Numbered from the stretch's first letter, positions 42,802 to 51,584 are shown. The stretch: DNA of 64,000 nt from Prado023 sp963747335 (GCA_963747335.1 CAVVEV010000002.1:186001-250000), one strand, 5' to 3'. Translations and numbers: made by a program. The notes: a model not told the origin generated them from the letters alone.

Positions 42802-44085
42802 TCAGCCCGGGCCCAGGACGAGCACCACCCGTGCACCGCCGAGCCGACCGGCGCCGCGCTCGAGCCGGCCCCCAGATGCGTCGGCCAGCCGCTCCGCGAT
42901 GGCCAGCCCGAGACTCGTGGATCCGGTGCGCTCCCCGGGCACGCCCTGGGGGTCGAGGCCGGGACCGGCGTCCTCCACGCTCACCACGACGACGCCCCCG
43001 GGATCCTCCCCCACCGCCAACCGCAGCGCAACGCCCTCATCCGTGTGCACGAACACGTTCTGCAGCAGGATGTCGACGGCCGTGGCGAGGTCATACTCGG
43101 TCAGCCGCACCACCAGGGGTCCGGCGCCGGTGCCCTCGACCCGCATGTCGCGGCCCTGGTACTCAGCCAGGACAGCCCAGAAGGCAGCCCTGTCGGCGAC
43201 CACGGCGGCAGCGTCACAGGACGCGCGCAGGCCCTCCCGACTGGTGCGGCGTGCACTGGTGATGATCTCATCGGTGGTCCGTTGCAGGGTCAGGACGTCA
43301 TCGTTGAGTCGCTGGCGGACGACCGGGTCGGCAACCGCATCCACGTCCGCAGCCAGGACAGTCAGCGGCGTGCGCAGCTGGTGAGCCAGCTCCGCGGCTG
43401 CGGCCCGCTCCTCGTCGAGCAGCTCCTGGACCCGATTGGCCAGGCGGTTCAGGGCCACCCCGACGTCATCGACCTCGGGGATGCGCGAGGGCTGGGCCCT
43501 CGCGGTGAGGTCCCCGGCGGCCATGTCGTCCGCGGTACCGGCCAGGTCCTTGATGGGTGCCGCCGTGCGGCGCGCCAGTTGCCAGGCGGCCAGGCCCGCC
43601 CCGAGCAGGAGCAGGGCGCACAGGCCAGCCAGAGCGAGCAACCGGGGCTCGAGTCCCTCGTGCATCTGCTCCGGGGTGGCCACTGCGAGAACCACGCCGG
43701 CCCTCTCGTCGAAGACGGCGGGCGCCGCGGCATAACCACTGCTCCCGGTGTCGAGGGATGCCGCAGTGCCGTCCTTGGCCGAGGCCACCACTGCGACCGC
43801 TGCCTCGGGCACTGGACCGCCGACCACTTGGCCGTCGGGGTAGACCAGGACCACCTCACCGGGTTCCCCGGGAAGCTTGATGACCGGGGCATCGCCGGAG
43901 TCCTCCTCCGAGTCCCCGAGATCCGCCGACTCCCAGGAATCGGCCAAGGAGCGCGCCTCGTCGGCCAGCGACGAGAGGTTGCCCCCGCGTACCAGGTCGC
44001 GGGCGGACAGAGCAAGCGGGATGACCAGGACGGTGGCTGCCACGGTCACCACGAGCAGGGCGAACGTGACCAGGCGCCGGTACAT
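42802..44085 (-). CDS. sensor histidine kinase (OmpR-type partner)
   Basis: 427 residues. Membrane segment 1 (VTFALLVVTVAATVLVIPLAL) is followed by an extracytoplasmic domain of about 100 residues, segment 2 (LLALAGLCALLLLGAGLAAWQLA), HAMP, then the H-box EERAAAAELAHQLRTPLTVLAADVDA with the phospho-His, an N-box-like LQNVFVHTDEG, VEDAGPGLDPQG and SLGLAIAERLADASGG. The stop overlaps the response regulator start. With the regulator it closes the redox operon and probably senses a redox or envelope signal that controls it. Confidence 0.93.
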   Translation of the reverse strand: MYRRLVTFALLVVTVAATVLVIPLALSARDLVRGGNLSSLADEARSLADSWESADLGDSEEDSGDAPVIKLPGEPGEVVLVYPDGQVVGGPVPEAAVAVVASAKDGTAASLDTGSSGYAAAPAVFDERAGVVLAVATPEQMHEGLEPRLLALAGLCALLLLGAGLAAWQLARRTAAPIKDLAGTADDMAAGDLTARAQPSRIPEVDDVGVALNRLANRVQELLDEERAAAAELAHQLRTPLTVLAADVDAVADPVVRQRLNDDVLTLQRTTDEIITSARRTSREGLRASCDAAAVVADRAAFWAVLAEYQGRDMRVEGTGAGPLVVRLTEYDLATAVDILLQNVFVHTDEGVALRLAVGEDPGGVVVVSVEDAGPGLDPQGVPGERTGSTSLGLAIAERLADASGGRLERGAGRLGGARVVLVLGPG

Positions 44086-44786
44086 CAGTCGGTGGGTCCG
44101 GTGCTGGACCGGTCCTCGAGCATCACGCCCACACCGCGGTTGACGTGGATGAACCGGGGCTGGGCCGGGGTGTCGCCGAGCTTGCGGCGCAACCAGGACA
44201 GGTGGACGTCGACCGTCCTGGCTGCGTCGGTGCGCTGCCAGACCTCGCGCAGGAGCTCACTGCGGCTGACCACCCTGCCGGGATGCTCCGCGAGGTAGGC
44301 CAGGAGGTCGAACTCCAGCTTCGTGAGCTCCACCGGGCGGCCGTCCACCTCCGCCGTGCGCCGGGAGCGGTCAACCCTCAGGCCCCCCACCTGCAGGGGC
44401 GGCTCGATGATCTGGTCGCTGCCGGCGGAGACACGGCGCAGCACCGCCCTGATGCGCGCCTCGAGATGCGCCGGATCGTAGGGCTTGACGACGTAGTCGT
44501 CGGCTCCGGCGTCGAGAAGGCGGACGATCAGCCCCTCGTCGTCGCGCGCCGTGGCCACGATCACCGGGACCTCGCTCACCGAGCGGATCATCCCGAGAAG
44601 GCGCTCCCCGTCCACGTCGGGCAGCCCGAGATCGAGGACGACGGCATCCGGGGATCCAGTGAGCATGGACTGCAGGCCGTCCAACCCGGTCCCTGCCGAT
44701 TCCACGGCGTGACCACGGCTGTGCAGGGCGCGCACGACGGCCGTGCGGATCCCCGCGTCATCCTCGATCAGCAGAACATGGGCCAC
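44085..44786 (-). CDS. OmpR/PhoB family response regulator
   Basis: 233 residues. Receiver: HVLLIEDDAGIRTAVVRAL with the acidic pair, VVLDLGLPDVDG with the phospho-Asp, VIVATARD, VVKPYDPAHLEARI. The winged-helix effector has VELTKLEFDLLAYLAEHPGRVVSRSELLREVW and ARTVDVHLSWLRRKLGD. It follows the ferredoxin gene by 9 bases, in one operon with the electron-transfer genes. A likely target is the triple GTCAAGGCTGC element before the operon, whose 11-base spacing fits this family. Confidence 0.95.
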   Translation of the reverse strand: MAHVLLIEDDAGIRTAVVRALHSRGHAVESAGTGLDGLQSMLTGSPDAVVLDLGLPDVDGERLLGMIRSVSEVPVIVATARDDEGLIVRLLDAGADDYVVKPYDPAHLEARIRAVLRRVSAGSDQIIEPPLQVGGLRVDRSRRTAEVDGRPVELTKLEFDLLAYLAEHPGRVVSRSELLREVWQRTDAARTVDVHLSWLRRKLGDTPAQPRFIHVNRGVGVMLEDRSSTGPTD

Positions 44787-44795
44787 GACGGGAGC

Positions 44796-45050
44796 CTAGG
44801 GCCTGGCCTGACGCTGCAGTCGCAGTGCCGCCGCGGGGCACATGGCCACCGCCAGCCTCGCGGGGCGCACCAGTGAGTCCGGGATGGCCTCGCCCCGGGT
44901 GGTGACCCCGATCGGGTAGCCCCAGCTGTCCAGGTCGATACGCTCTCCGATGGCGGCGGCGCACACCCCGTGGCCGGCACAGCGTGCCCAGTCGACAGTC
45001 AGGATGTGCCTGCTCTCGCCCGCCCTGCCAGTGGCGTGGGCCGGGGTCAT
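44796..45050 (-). CDS. small 3Fe-4S type ferredoxin
   Basis: 84 residues from ATG 45050 (overlapping the NuoF-like stop). LTVDWARCAGHGVCAAAIGERIDLDSWGYPIGV and LAVAMCPAAALRL give Cys spacing C-x5-C...CP, lacking the second Cys of a 4Fe-4S motif, as in actinobacterial 3Fe-4S ferredoxins that serve P450s and related reductases. Here it is coupled to a NuoF-like protein and a membrane reductase, so it probably passes electrons between them. Confidence 0.88.
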   Translation of the reverse strand: MTPAHATGRAGESRHILTVDWARCAGHGVCAAAIGERIDLDSWGYPIGVTTRGEAIPDSLVRPARLAVAMCPAAALRLQRQARP

Positions 45051-46318
45051 CGGTCCTCTCCGATCAGCTCCAGGGCGCTGCGCAGGGCTGCGACGGCGGC
45101 CGACGGGTGGGCGCAGATCCCACGGCCGTCCACCTGCGCCATGAGGTCCTCGATCTCGGCGAGCGTTGCGGTCCCGGTCCCGGCCGCGGCCCCGGCGATG
45201 CGGTTCGCAACGGCTGGCAGCCCCCGCCAGCAGGGTCCGCACTGGCCGGCTGTGCCCTCGGCGAGCTCCCTGGCGATCGCCGCCAGGGCCCACGGCGGCA
45301 TGTCATCGGGGATCCAGACGAAGGCACCGGCACCCCAACGCCCGCCCAGTTGGGCGAGCGCATCCCGGGTGAGCTCGGTCCCACCGGTCAGCCCGTCCCA
45401 CGGGACCCAGCGCCCGTGCCAGCCCCCGGTGATCAGGACCTCCGGAGCTCCCACGAGTCCACCAGCTGCGGCGGCAAGGTCGGCCAGCGTGCTACTGACC
45501 GGCAACTCGACAACACCTGGACTGCTCACGGCGCCCGAGGCGCTGGCCAGGGCGGACCGACCCGAGACATCACGCGAGGCAAGCGCCACCCGCGCAAAGG
45601 TCTCCACATTGCTGAGCAGCACGTGCGATCGCCGTCGCCCCACGCCACTGCGGATGCTGGGCGGACGACCGAGATCGGCCGGGAGAGCCGGGCCACCGGT
45701 GATCGCGCGGATCACCGCTGTCGCCTCGCCGGCGACGAACGATGCCGGGCCGACGGACAACTCGATCGACAGGTCCTCGTGACGCTCGGCCAGGGCCAGC
45801 CCCAGCGAGAGCGCCAGGTCCGGGCGGTCGGCGCTGATCCGCACGATGATCCGCGGAGCTCCCAGGGCTCGGGCCGCGGTGACGGCACCGTCAAGGACCA
45901 GGTGCGGGACGTGGCCGAGCAGGACGCCGTCCTTGCCGCTGGCCGTCTCCCCCTCGGCACCGTTGACGATCACGTGCGAGACGCGCGAGCCGACCAGCGA
46001 GGCCAGCTTGCGCTCGGTGGGGAAAGCCGCACCACCGGCACCGACGACCTCACCGGCGGCCACCCTGGCGATGAGCTCGTCGATGCCCAGGCAGGGGGAG
46101 GTCCCCCACTGGCGCACATGCTCCGGCAGGTTCACGGGACGGCCCGGCTCGACGCCGGCCAGGAGCAGGGTGCCCGGGGCGAGCAGCTCCCTGGGGAGCC
46201 GGCCGGGGAGCCGCCCAGGAAGGGCGAGCCCGGGCAGGCCCGGCGCTGGTCGGGGACCAACCATGGGCAGGGACGGGACCCCGCTCATGAGGGTCCGGCC
46301 AGACGGGTTCGCGGTCAC
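45047..46318 (-). CDS. NuoF/RnfC-like NADH dehydrogenase subunit homologue
   Basis: 423 residues. The central part resembles NuoF: VVGAGGAAFPTERKLASLVG (FMN/NADH region), VIVNGAEGETASGKDGVLLGHVPHLVLDGAVTAARALGA and VLLSNVETFARVALA. The C-terminal iron-sulfur segment reads GQCGPCWRGLPAV...GRGICAHPSAAVAAL, giving only three Cys where NuoF has four. The N-terminus is Pro/Leu-rich, without a known domain. It is encoded between the membrane reductase and the ferredoxin with ATGA overlaps on both sides. It probably feeds electrons from NAD(P)H into this chain. The exact partner is inferred. Confidence 0.8.
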   Translation of the reverse strand: MTANPSGRTLMSGVPSLPMVGPRPAPGLPGLALPGRLPGRLPRELLAPGTLLLAGVEPGRPVNLPEHVRQWGTSPCLGIDELIARVAAGEVVGAGGAAFPTERKLASLVGSRVSHVIVNGAEGETASGKDGVLLGHVPHLVLDGAVTAARALGAPRIIVRISADRPDLALSLGLALAERHEDLSIELSVGPASFVAGEATAVIRAITGGPALPADLGRPPSIRSGVGRRRSHVLLSNVETFARVALASRDVSGRSALASASGAVSSPGVVELPVSSTLADLAAAAGGLVGAPEVLITGGWHGRWVPWDGLTGGTELTRDALAQLGGRWGAGAFVWIPDDMPPWALAAIARELAEGTAGQCGPCWRGLPAVANRIAGAAAGTGTATLAEIEDLMAQVDGRGICAHPSAAVAALRSALELIGEDR

Positions 46319-46875
46319 CGCACGACCCCCGCCCCGACCAGATCAGGTCGAACGGCCGGTACGCTGCGCGGCCGAATCAGGATCCGGATCGCCAGGCCGA
46401 ACAGGACGGCCGCGACGCTGACCATCGCGACGGCCTGCATGACTGCACCGTCAGTGCCGACCAGGAGCCCGTGCCCCACGGCCAGCGCCCACACCGGGTA
46501 GGCCAGCAGATGCGCCCGGCGCCAGAGCCGGGGGGTGCGCATCCGCGTGGCCGTGGTGACCAGGACGACGATCAGGAGGTCCACGGACAACGCACCGAGG
46601 GCGACACCCCAGCGCTCCCATCCAGCCACACCGGGCAGCAGCGCAGCCGGCCAGTCAAGGACGATCCACCTGTCCAGCAGCGCAAGGATGATGTGCGCGA
46701 CGATGAGCAGCGTCCCCGCGACCGAGGCCGCCCGGTGGACGCTGATGCTGGCAAGTCGCGGAGTCGGTCGCAACCGCGGCCCGATCAGCCCGAGCAGGAC
46801 CGAGACCGTCAGAAGACCGACAGCCACCAGGCCACTGGAGCGCATGACGAACCACGTCCACGGCACCTCGCTCAT
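46315..46875 (-). CDS. ferric-reductase-like transmembrane protein
   Basis: 186 residues from ATG 46875. There are about six membrane helices: FVMRSSGLVAVGLLTVSVLLGLIG, ISVHRAASVAGTLLIVAHIILALLD, VALGALSVDLLIVVLVTTATRM and HLLAYPVWALAVGHGLLVGTDG. His residues on two helices (SVHRAAS, AHIILAL, RRAHLLAYP, VGHGLL) fit the heme ligands of the FRE/MsrQ-like family. It would carry electrons across the membrane. The gene sits between apbE and the NuoF-like gene. Confidence 0.85.
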   Translation of the reverse strand: MSEVPWTWFVMRSSGLVAVGLLTVSVLLGLIGPRLRPTPRLASISVHRAASVAGTLLIVAHIILALLDRWIVLDWPAALLPGVAGWERWGVALGALSVDLLIVVLVTTATRMRTPRLWRRAHLLAYPVWALAVGHGLLVGTDGAVMQAVAMVSVAAVLFGLAIRILIRPRSVPAVRPDLVGAGVVR

Positions 46876-47798
46876 GCTGCGCCCTCCATCCCGGACCACT
46901 GGCCCACTGAGTGGACGGTTGCCCGCCCCGAGCCCGACCAGCGGGTGAACAGCCCGTGCAGCCCGCGCCCGGCGAACCAGCCCGGCGCGTCGCCGTCGAG
47001 GAGCATCCCCGCAGTCGCGGCAACGTTCGCTGTCGTCGCGCTGGCCGCAAGCGCAGAGACCGCCCACCAGCCCGACTCGGCGCTGCGACCGGTGCGGGGG
47101 TCGATGAGGTGGTGCGCCGGACCTGACGTCGTCAGCCAGCGTCGCCGACCCTGGCCGCTTGTCGCCAGCCCGCCATCGGTGATCCCGATCGACCGTTCGG
47201 GCAGCCCGGAGACCTCGTGGTCGGCGCTGACGACCCAGCCCGGTGCCGCGGCGATGACCCGGAGGTCGCCGCCCATGTTCGCTACAACGTCGAGGCCGAG
47301 CTCGTCCGCGATCCGCTCGGCCACCTCGTCGGCCAGCCATGCCTTCGCCGTCGCGCCGAGGTCGAGGGCCACCCCCGCGGGGATACGTACCCGACCGGCC
47401 GCCACCTCGACCTCGCGCCACCCACCGGATCCGGCAGGAACCGGTGTGGTCGGCTCGAGGACGGCGACATCGCCTGCAGCCCATGAGCGGTAGCCGGCAG
47501 CATCCACCTGCATGCCCAGGCATGGGTCGACCAGGCCACCCGTGGATTCGGCGGCGGCGAGCGCCACCTCGACCAGCTCCACGAGCTGGGCGCTGGCCTG
47601 GACCCACTGGCCGGGGGCTCGGTTGACTGCTGAGATCTCCGAGTCCGGGCGGAACCTGCTGGCCGTGCGCTCGAGCCGGTTGACCTCAGCGGTGAGGATC
47701 TGCTCGGCCCGGCGGAGGCTGGCGCGGTCGGCAGATCCGTCCAGCGTCACCGCCAGCGTCGTCCGCCAGCGCCGCTCGACGATCTCGAGGGTGCTCAT
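46872..47798 (-). CDS. apbE: FMN transferase ApbE family protein
   Basis: 308 residues from ATG 47798 (overlapping the preceding stop). Motifs are ERTASRFRPDSEISAVNRAPG, GGLVDPCLG, GVALDLGATAKAWLADEVAERI, VVANMGGDLRVIA, GLATSGQGRRRW, HHLIDPRTGRSAESGWWAVSALAASATTANVAATAGMLLDG. It transfers FMN from FAD to a Thr/Ser of target proteins outside the cytoplasm. No signal peptide is obvious from this start, and no FMN_bind target is seen in the operon. The natural substrate may be the exported protein before it or a protein elsewhere. Confidence 0.92.
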   Translation of the reverse strand: MSTLEIVERRWRTTLAVTLDGSADRASLRRAEQILTAEVNRLERTASRFRPDSEISAVNRAPGQWVQASAQLVELVEVALAAAESTGGLVDPCLGMQVDAAGYRSWAAGDVAVLEPTTPVPAGSGGWREVEVAAGRVRIPAGVALDLGATAKAWLADEVAERIADELGLDVVANMGGDLRVIAAAPGWVVSADHEVSGLPERSIGITDGGLATSGQGRRRWLTTSGPAHHLIDPRTGRSAESGWWAVSALAASATTANVAATAGMLLDGDAPGWFAGRGLHGLFTRWSGSGRATVHSVGQWSGMEGAA

Positions 47799-48235
47799 GA
47801 GGTCTTCGACTTCGCCTTCGGGGCGCTGGCCTTGGGCGCAGCGGCGACGGGGGCCGGTGCGACCACCGTGCGCGACGGCTTCGGCGTGGACGCCGACCTG
47901 GCGGGCTGACGCTGCGGGGCCGCCTTGGCCTTCGGCTCCTGGGGGCGAGGCGCGGTCTGGTTGGCCGGGACCCGGATGTACACCTTGCGATGGACCACCA
48001 CGGGCTTGGGGGTGACGTGACGCTCCTCGATCCGCGTGACCACGACGGGCCGGGGGACCGCCACATCGGCAACCGGGTCCGCGACCACCTGGGCGGCTGC
48101 CTCCAGCGCAGCCTGCTGTGACCACTCATCGGACATGGCCGCGGCTGTGACCCCGACCGTCGCTCCTGCCCCGACCACGAGCGCACCGCTGCTGACGACG
48201 GCCACCCCGCGCTTGACTGACTGCTTTCGGCTCAT
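47795..48235 (-). CDS. exported Ala/Pro/Lys-rich protein, first gene of the redox operon
   Basis: 146 residues. The N-terminus (RKQSVKRGVAVVSSGALVVGAGATVGVTAAAM) is signal-like or a membrane anchor. A short beta-like region follows (VPRPVVVTRIEERHVTPKPVVVHRKVYIRV), then a disordered Pro/Ala/Lys tail. In comparable ApbE operons this place is often taken by an FMN_bind protein, but no D-G-x-[ST]-G-A-[ST] flavinylation site is visible here. Perhaps a tether or cell-wall protein. Function unknown. Confidence 0.7.
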   Translation of the reverse strand: MSRKQSVKRGVAVVSSGALVVGAGATVGVTAAAMSDEWSQQAALEAAAQVVADPVADVAVPRPVVVTRIEERHVTPKPVVVHRKVYIRVPANQTAPRPQEPKAKAAPQRQPARSASTPKPSRTVVAPAPVAAAPKASAPKAKSKTS

Positions 48236-48283
48236 GTCGTCAATGGTCGGCCACAGTCCGGCAAGGCATCAGGGCCGCGTCTG

Positions 48284-48320
48284 TCAAGGCTGCGTCAAGG
48301 CCAGGGGAACGCAGCCTTGA
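48284..48320. promoter_or_regulatory. triple GTCAAGGCTGC-type element, likely response-regulator site
   Basis: GTCAAGGCTGC and GTCAAGGCCAG follow each other with an 11-base period (48283-48304), the layout of PhoB/OmpR boxes. The inverted copy ACGCAGCCTTGA (48309-48320) pairs perfectly with TCAAGGCTGCGT (48284-48295). It lies about 50 bases before the redox operon and about 75 bases before the divergent gene at 48395. Confidence 0.6.
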
Positions 48321-48394
48321 CGCAGGGATTTCCCCACGCGGACCCGCCTGCGTGCAGAATGTGGGGCAGCCAACGACCCATGAGGGAGCTTCGG

Positions 48395-48826
48395 ATGCGC
48401 ACCGTGATCGGATGGATGGCGGCCCTGCTCGGCAGCGCCCTGTTGGGCGCGACGGTCTACCAGGTCGTCCTGAGCAAGCCATTGCCCGAGTTGGACCCCA
48501 CTGCCACCGTGGAGACGATCAGTCGGGCGCCCAGTCCCGGGCCGACCCAGTTCCGGACCGAGGTGCGCACTGTCGTCGAACCCACTCCCACCGTGACCGT
48601 CGAGGACGAGGTGCTCCTCGAGGAGGCGGCCGTCCAGGTGAGCCAGCCGCGAACCCCCAATCCCGCCCCTGCAAGGACCTCCGCCCCGAAGCCCCAGGCA
48701 ACCGAGGACGAGGACTCCGAGGACGAGGACAGCGACCCATCGTCAGATGACGGCGACGACGACGAGGACCACGAGGAGGACGACGAGGAGGACGACGATC
48801 GTCCTGAGGGCTCCGACGACGACTGA
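48395..48826 (+). CDS. membrane-anchored protein with a highly acidic tail
   Basis: 143 residues from ATG 48395, with GAGGGAG nine bases upstream. The signal/anchor is VIGWMAALLGSALLGATVYQVVL. A Pro/Thr-rich middle (PSPGPTQFRTEVRTVVEPTPTVTVEDEVLLEEAA) precedes a run of about 45 residues that is almost all Asp, Glu and Ser. It could bind cations or basic partners on the outer surface. It shares its promoter region with the redox operon, so co-regulation is likely. No family is recognised. Confidence 0.75.
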   Translation: MRTVIGWMAALLGSALLGATVYQVVLSKPLPELDPTATVETISRAPSPGPTQFRTEVRTVVEPTPTVTVEDEVLLEEAAVQVSQPRTPNPAPARTSAPKPQATEDEDSEDEDSDPSSDDGDDDEDHEEDDEEDDDRPEGSDDD

Positions 48827-48854
48827 GGAATCGGGGCGGGCACCTCGACCTGCG

Positions 48855-50603
48855 TCAGCTCGTCTCCACCACGGTGTCGCCCCCGGGTGAACGGTCCTGC
48901 TGGGCGGCGCGTATCGCGTCCACGTCGGCCGGGTCCACGATGAGGTCCACGGTGGAGTCCCCGTCCCACCCCACTGACGGGACACCTGGCTCGTCCTGCG
49001 CGTCGACCTCCTCGACACTGTGGGTGTCGAGGTGCTCGCCCTCGTCAGGGTCAGCCTCGGCCGGCTCGTCCGCGGCGGTGTCGGCCGAGTCGTCGTCGGC
49101 CGCCGCGCCCGACTCCGTCCGGACCCCCTGCGCGCTGCCGGTGCCGGTGCCAGTGCTGTCGTCCTCCCCCTGCGGTGACATCCCCTCCGGAGTTGCGGCC
49201 GTCACCAGTGGGATCACCAGCGACTCCCGGACCGGCGGGGGCTGGCGCCGCGAAGCCGGCGGGGTCGACTGCACAGCGTCGAGGTCGGCGGGGTCAACGA
49301 CATCGTTCGCGACCAGGACCGGTGAATCCGGCGCAGGGACAGGATCAGCCATTCCACGGGCCTTGAGGCGCAGGCGGCGGTCCTCGGCGCGCTGCTCGGC
49401 CTGGTGCAGCTCCCAACTCAACCGCATCGACTGGAACGCGGCCTCAGCGAGGAACCCCAGGAGGACCAGCCCCGCTGCGGACGCCGCCGTCGGCAGGAGT
49501 GCAGGGCCGACCTGGGCGAGCCGGCCTCCGGCCAGCGAGCCCGAGGCCAGCAGGACCAGCCCACCCGTGAGCGCAGCGACCACACCTGCCAGGCCTGCAC
49601 CGGAGGCGGCCGTTCCAGCCAGGGTCGGCAGGTCACGGCCCCATCGGATCCGCCCGGCGAGCACGCCGAGAGCCACCGGAATCATCAGCAGGACAGGCCC
49701 CCACGCGGGAACCGTCGTCGGGATGGCTGCCAGCACGGGCAGGGCGGGAAGGGACTGGACCTCCCCGCCGAGCACATTCAGCCCGCCGGCGGAGCCCAGG
49801 TCGAATCCGGGTCCGACCACAACGGCCAGGCCCCAGATGTCCAACGTGGGCAGGCACAGCGCCCCCAGGATGGTCAGCGCGAACTCGCCCACGGGCCCCG
49901 CCGAGAGGTCACCCATGGTCGAGGCAATCTGGGCAAGGTGCCGGATCAAGCTCACGGTGACCAGCACGGCACCGGCGGCGAACAGGCCGACCACAGCCGC
50001 CAGGCCACCCACGGCGGTCCGCCAGGCGGCATCCGAGATGCGGGACCGCACCCGGGCGACCAGCTCGGCCTCGCGTGCGATCCCCCAGGTGGCTCCGGCG
50101 AGGGCGACCATACCGGTCCAGAGGAACGCCGACGGGGGGCTGGCGCCGGTACCCGGACCGGCGGCGAGCCAGGCGACACCGGCACCACCCGCCCCGTAGA
50201 CCAGCGCGCACGAGATGACGACTCCCACCGCCTCGCCTGGGGTGGTCCCAGCCAGGAGCCGCCCCGCCCATCGTCCGCTGCGGCGTGTCAGCAGCAGGCC
50301 GAGGAGGAGGGCACCCAGGGGCAGCAGGGTGAGCTCGCGGCCGCCGATGTCGAGGGGCACCTGATGGGCACCGAGCCACACGGACCCGGCGGCGCGCCAC
50401 GCAGCCGCGGAGTCGCCGGCCGAGTTGGGCGAGACCGCCCAGGCCAACATCACCAGGCAGGTCACCAGGGCAACCCCCACGAGCACGGACCAGAGCCCCG
50501 CAGCAACCCCCGCCACGATCGGTCGCCGGGACTGCTCAGGGCCGTCGAGGTCGACGTCGAGCAGTTCGGGCTCGTGCACGCTCACCCCGGGATTCTCCCC
50601 CAC
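48855..50603 (-). CDS. perM: DUF6350 family, cell division protein PerM-like
   Basis: 582 residues. About nine to ten membrane segments fill residues 30-420 (for example VAGLWSVLVGVALVTCLVMLAWAV, LLPLGALLLGLLLTRR, LPVLAAIPTTVPAWGPVLLMIPVALGVLAG). A long acidic cytoplasmic tail follows. The family and its position beside sucD match mycobacterial perM (Rv0955), needed for persistence and cell division under stress. The DUF6350 call rests on length, topology and synteny; the role is taken from that relative. Confidence 0.82.
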   Translation of the reverse strand: MGENPGVSVHEPELLDVDLDGPEQSRRPIVAGVAAGLWSVLVGVALVTCLVMLAWAVSPNSAGDSAAAWRAAGSVWLGAHQVPLDIGGRELTLLPLGALLLGLLLTRRSGRWAGRLLAGTTPGEAVGVVISCALVYGAGGAGVAWLAAGPGTGASPPSAFLWTGMVALAGATWGIAREAELVARVRSRISDAAWRTAVGGLAAVVGLFAAGAVLVTVSLIRHLAQIASTMGDLSAGPVGEFALTILGALCLPTLDIWGLAVVVGPGFDLGSAGGLNVLGGEVQSLPALPVLAAIPTTVPAWGPVLLMIPVALGVLAGRIRWGRDLPTLAGTAASGAGLAGVVAALTGGLVLLASGSLAGGRLAQVGPALLPTAASAAGLVLLGFLAEAAFQSMRLSWELHQAEQRAEDRRLRLKARGMADPVPAPDSPVLVANDVVDPADLDAVQSTPPASRRQPPPVRESLVIPLVTAATPEGMSPQGEDDSTGTGTGSAQGVRTESGAAADDDSADTAADEPAEADPDEGEHLDTHSVEEVDAQDEPGVPSVGWDGDSTVDLIVDPADVDAIRAAQQDRSPGGDTVVETS

Positions 50604-50702
50604 AGGGGGTCATGACCCGCACCGCCTGCCCGCGTGTCGCGAGGGCAGGACGGTGAACCTGTCAGTGTCCCGACCGAGACCGGCCGGGACACTCACACAG
50701 GG

Positions 50703-51584
50703 TCAGCGGCCGAGCACCTCGCGCATCAGGCGTGCGGTCTCCGAGGGGGTCTTGCCCACGCGGACGCCGACGGCCTCGAGGGCCTCCTTCTTCGCCTGGG
50801 CGGTGCCCGACGAGCCGGAGACGATCGCGCCGGCATGACCCATCGTCTTGCCCTCAGGTGCGGTGAACCCGGCCACGTACCCGACCACCGGCTTGGTGAC
50901 GTTCTCGGCGATGAACGCAGCAGCGCGCTCCTCGGCGTCGCCACCGATCTCGCCGATCATCACGATCGCCTCGGTCTGCGGATCGGCCTCGAACGCCGCG
51001 AGGGCGTCGATGTGAGTGGTTCCGATGATCGGATCGCCGCCGATACCGATGGCGGTCGAGAAGCCGATGTCGCGCAACTCGTACATCATCTGGTAGGTCA
51101 GGGTGCCGGACTTGCTGACCAGGCCGATCGGTCCGGCGCCGGAGATCGAAGCCGGGATGATGCCGGCGTTGCTGACACCCGGGGTGATGATGCCGGGGCA
51201 GTTCGGGCCGATGATCCGCGTCGTCCCGCGGTTGACCGCGTCCTGGAAGAACGCGGCGGTGTCATGCACCGGCACCCCCTCGGTGATGACCACCACGAGC
51301 GGCATCCCGGCGTCGATCGCCTCCGTGACCGCACCGCGGGTTCCCGCGGGCGGCACGAACACCACCGACACGTTGGCGCCGGTGGCGGCCATCGCCTCGG
51401 CGACGGTCCCGAACACCGGGAGCTCGGCGTCCGGGAAGGCCACGGTCTGGCCGGCCTTCTTCGGGTTCACCCCGCCGACGACATTCGATCCGGCAGCGAG
51501 CATGAGCGTGGTGTGCTTCATGCCCTCCGAGCCGGTCATCCCCTGCACGATCAGGCGCGAGTCGCCATCAAGGAAGATCGCCAT
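50703..51584 (-). CDS. sucD: succinyl-CoA synthetase alpha subunit
   Basis: 293 residues. Motifs are DSRLIVQGMTGSEGMKHT (CoA binding), GIMPLVV-like VVVITEGVPVHDTAAF, IGPNCPGIITPG, GLVSKSGTLTYQMMYELRDIGFSTAIGIGGDPIIGT, PVVGYVAGFTAPEGKTMGHAGAI with the phospho-His. It forms succinyl-CoA synthetase with SucC in the TCA cycle. The spacing to sucC is 9 bases. Confidence 0.97.
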   Translation of the reverse strand: MAIFLDGDSRLIVQGMTGSEGMKHTTLMLAAGSNVVGGVNPKKAGQTVAFPDAELPVFGTVAEAMAATGANVSVVFVPPAGTRGAVTEAIDAGMPLVVVITEGVPVHDTAAFFQDAVNRGTTRIIGPNCPGIITPGVSNAGIIPASISGAGPIGLVSKSGTLTYQMMYELRDIGFSTAIGIGGDPIIGTTHIDALAAFEADPQTEAIVMIGEIGGDAEERAAAFIAENVTKPVVGYVAGFTAPEGKTMGHAGAIVSGSSGTAQAKKEALEAVGVRVGKTPSETARLMREVLGR

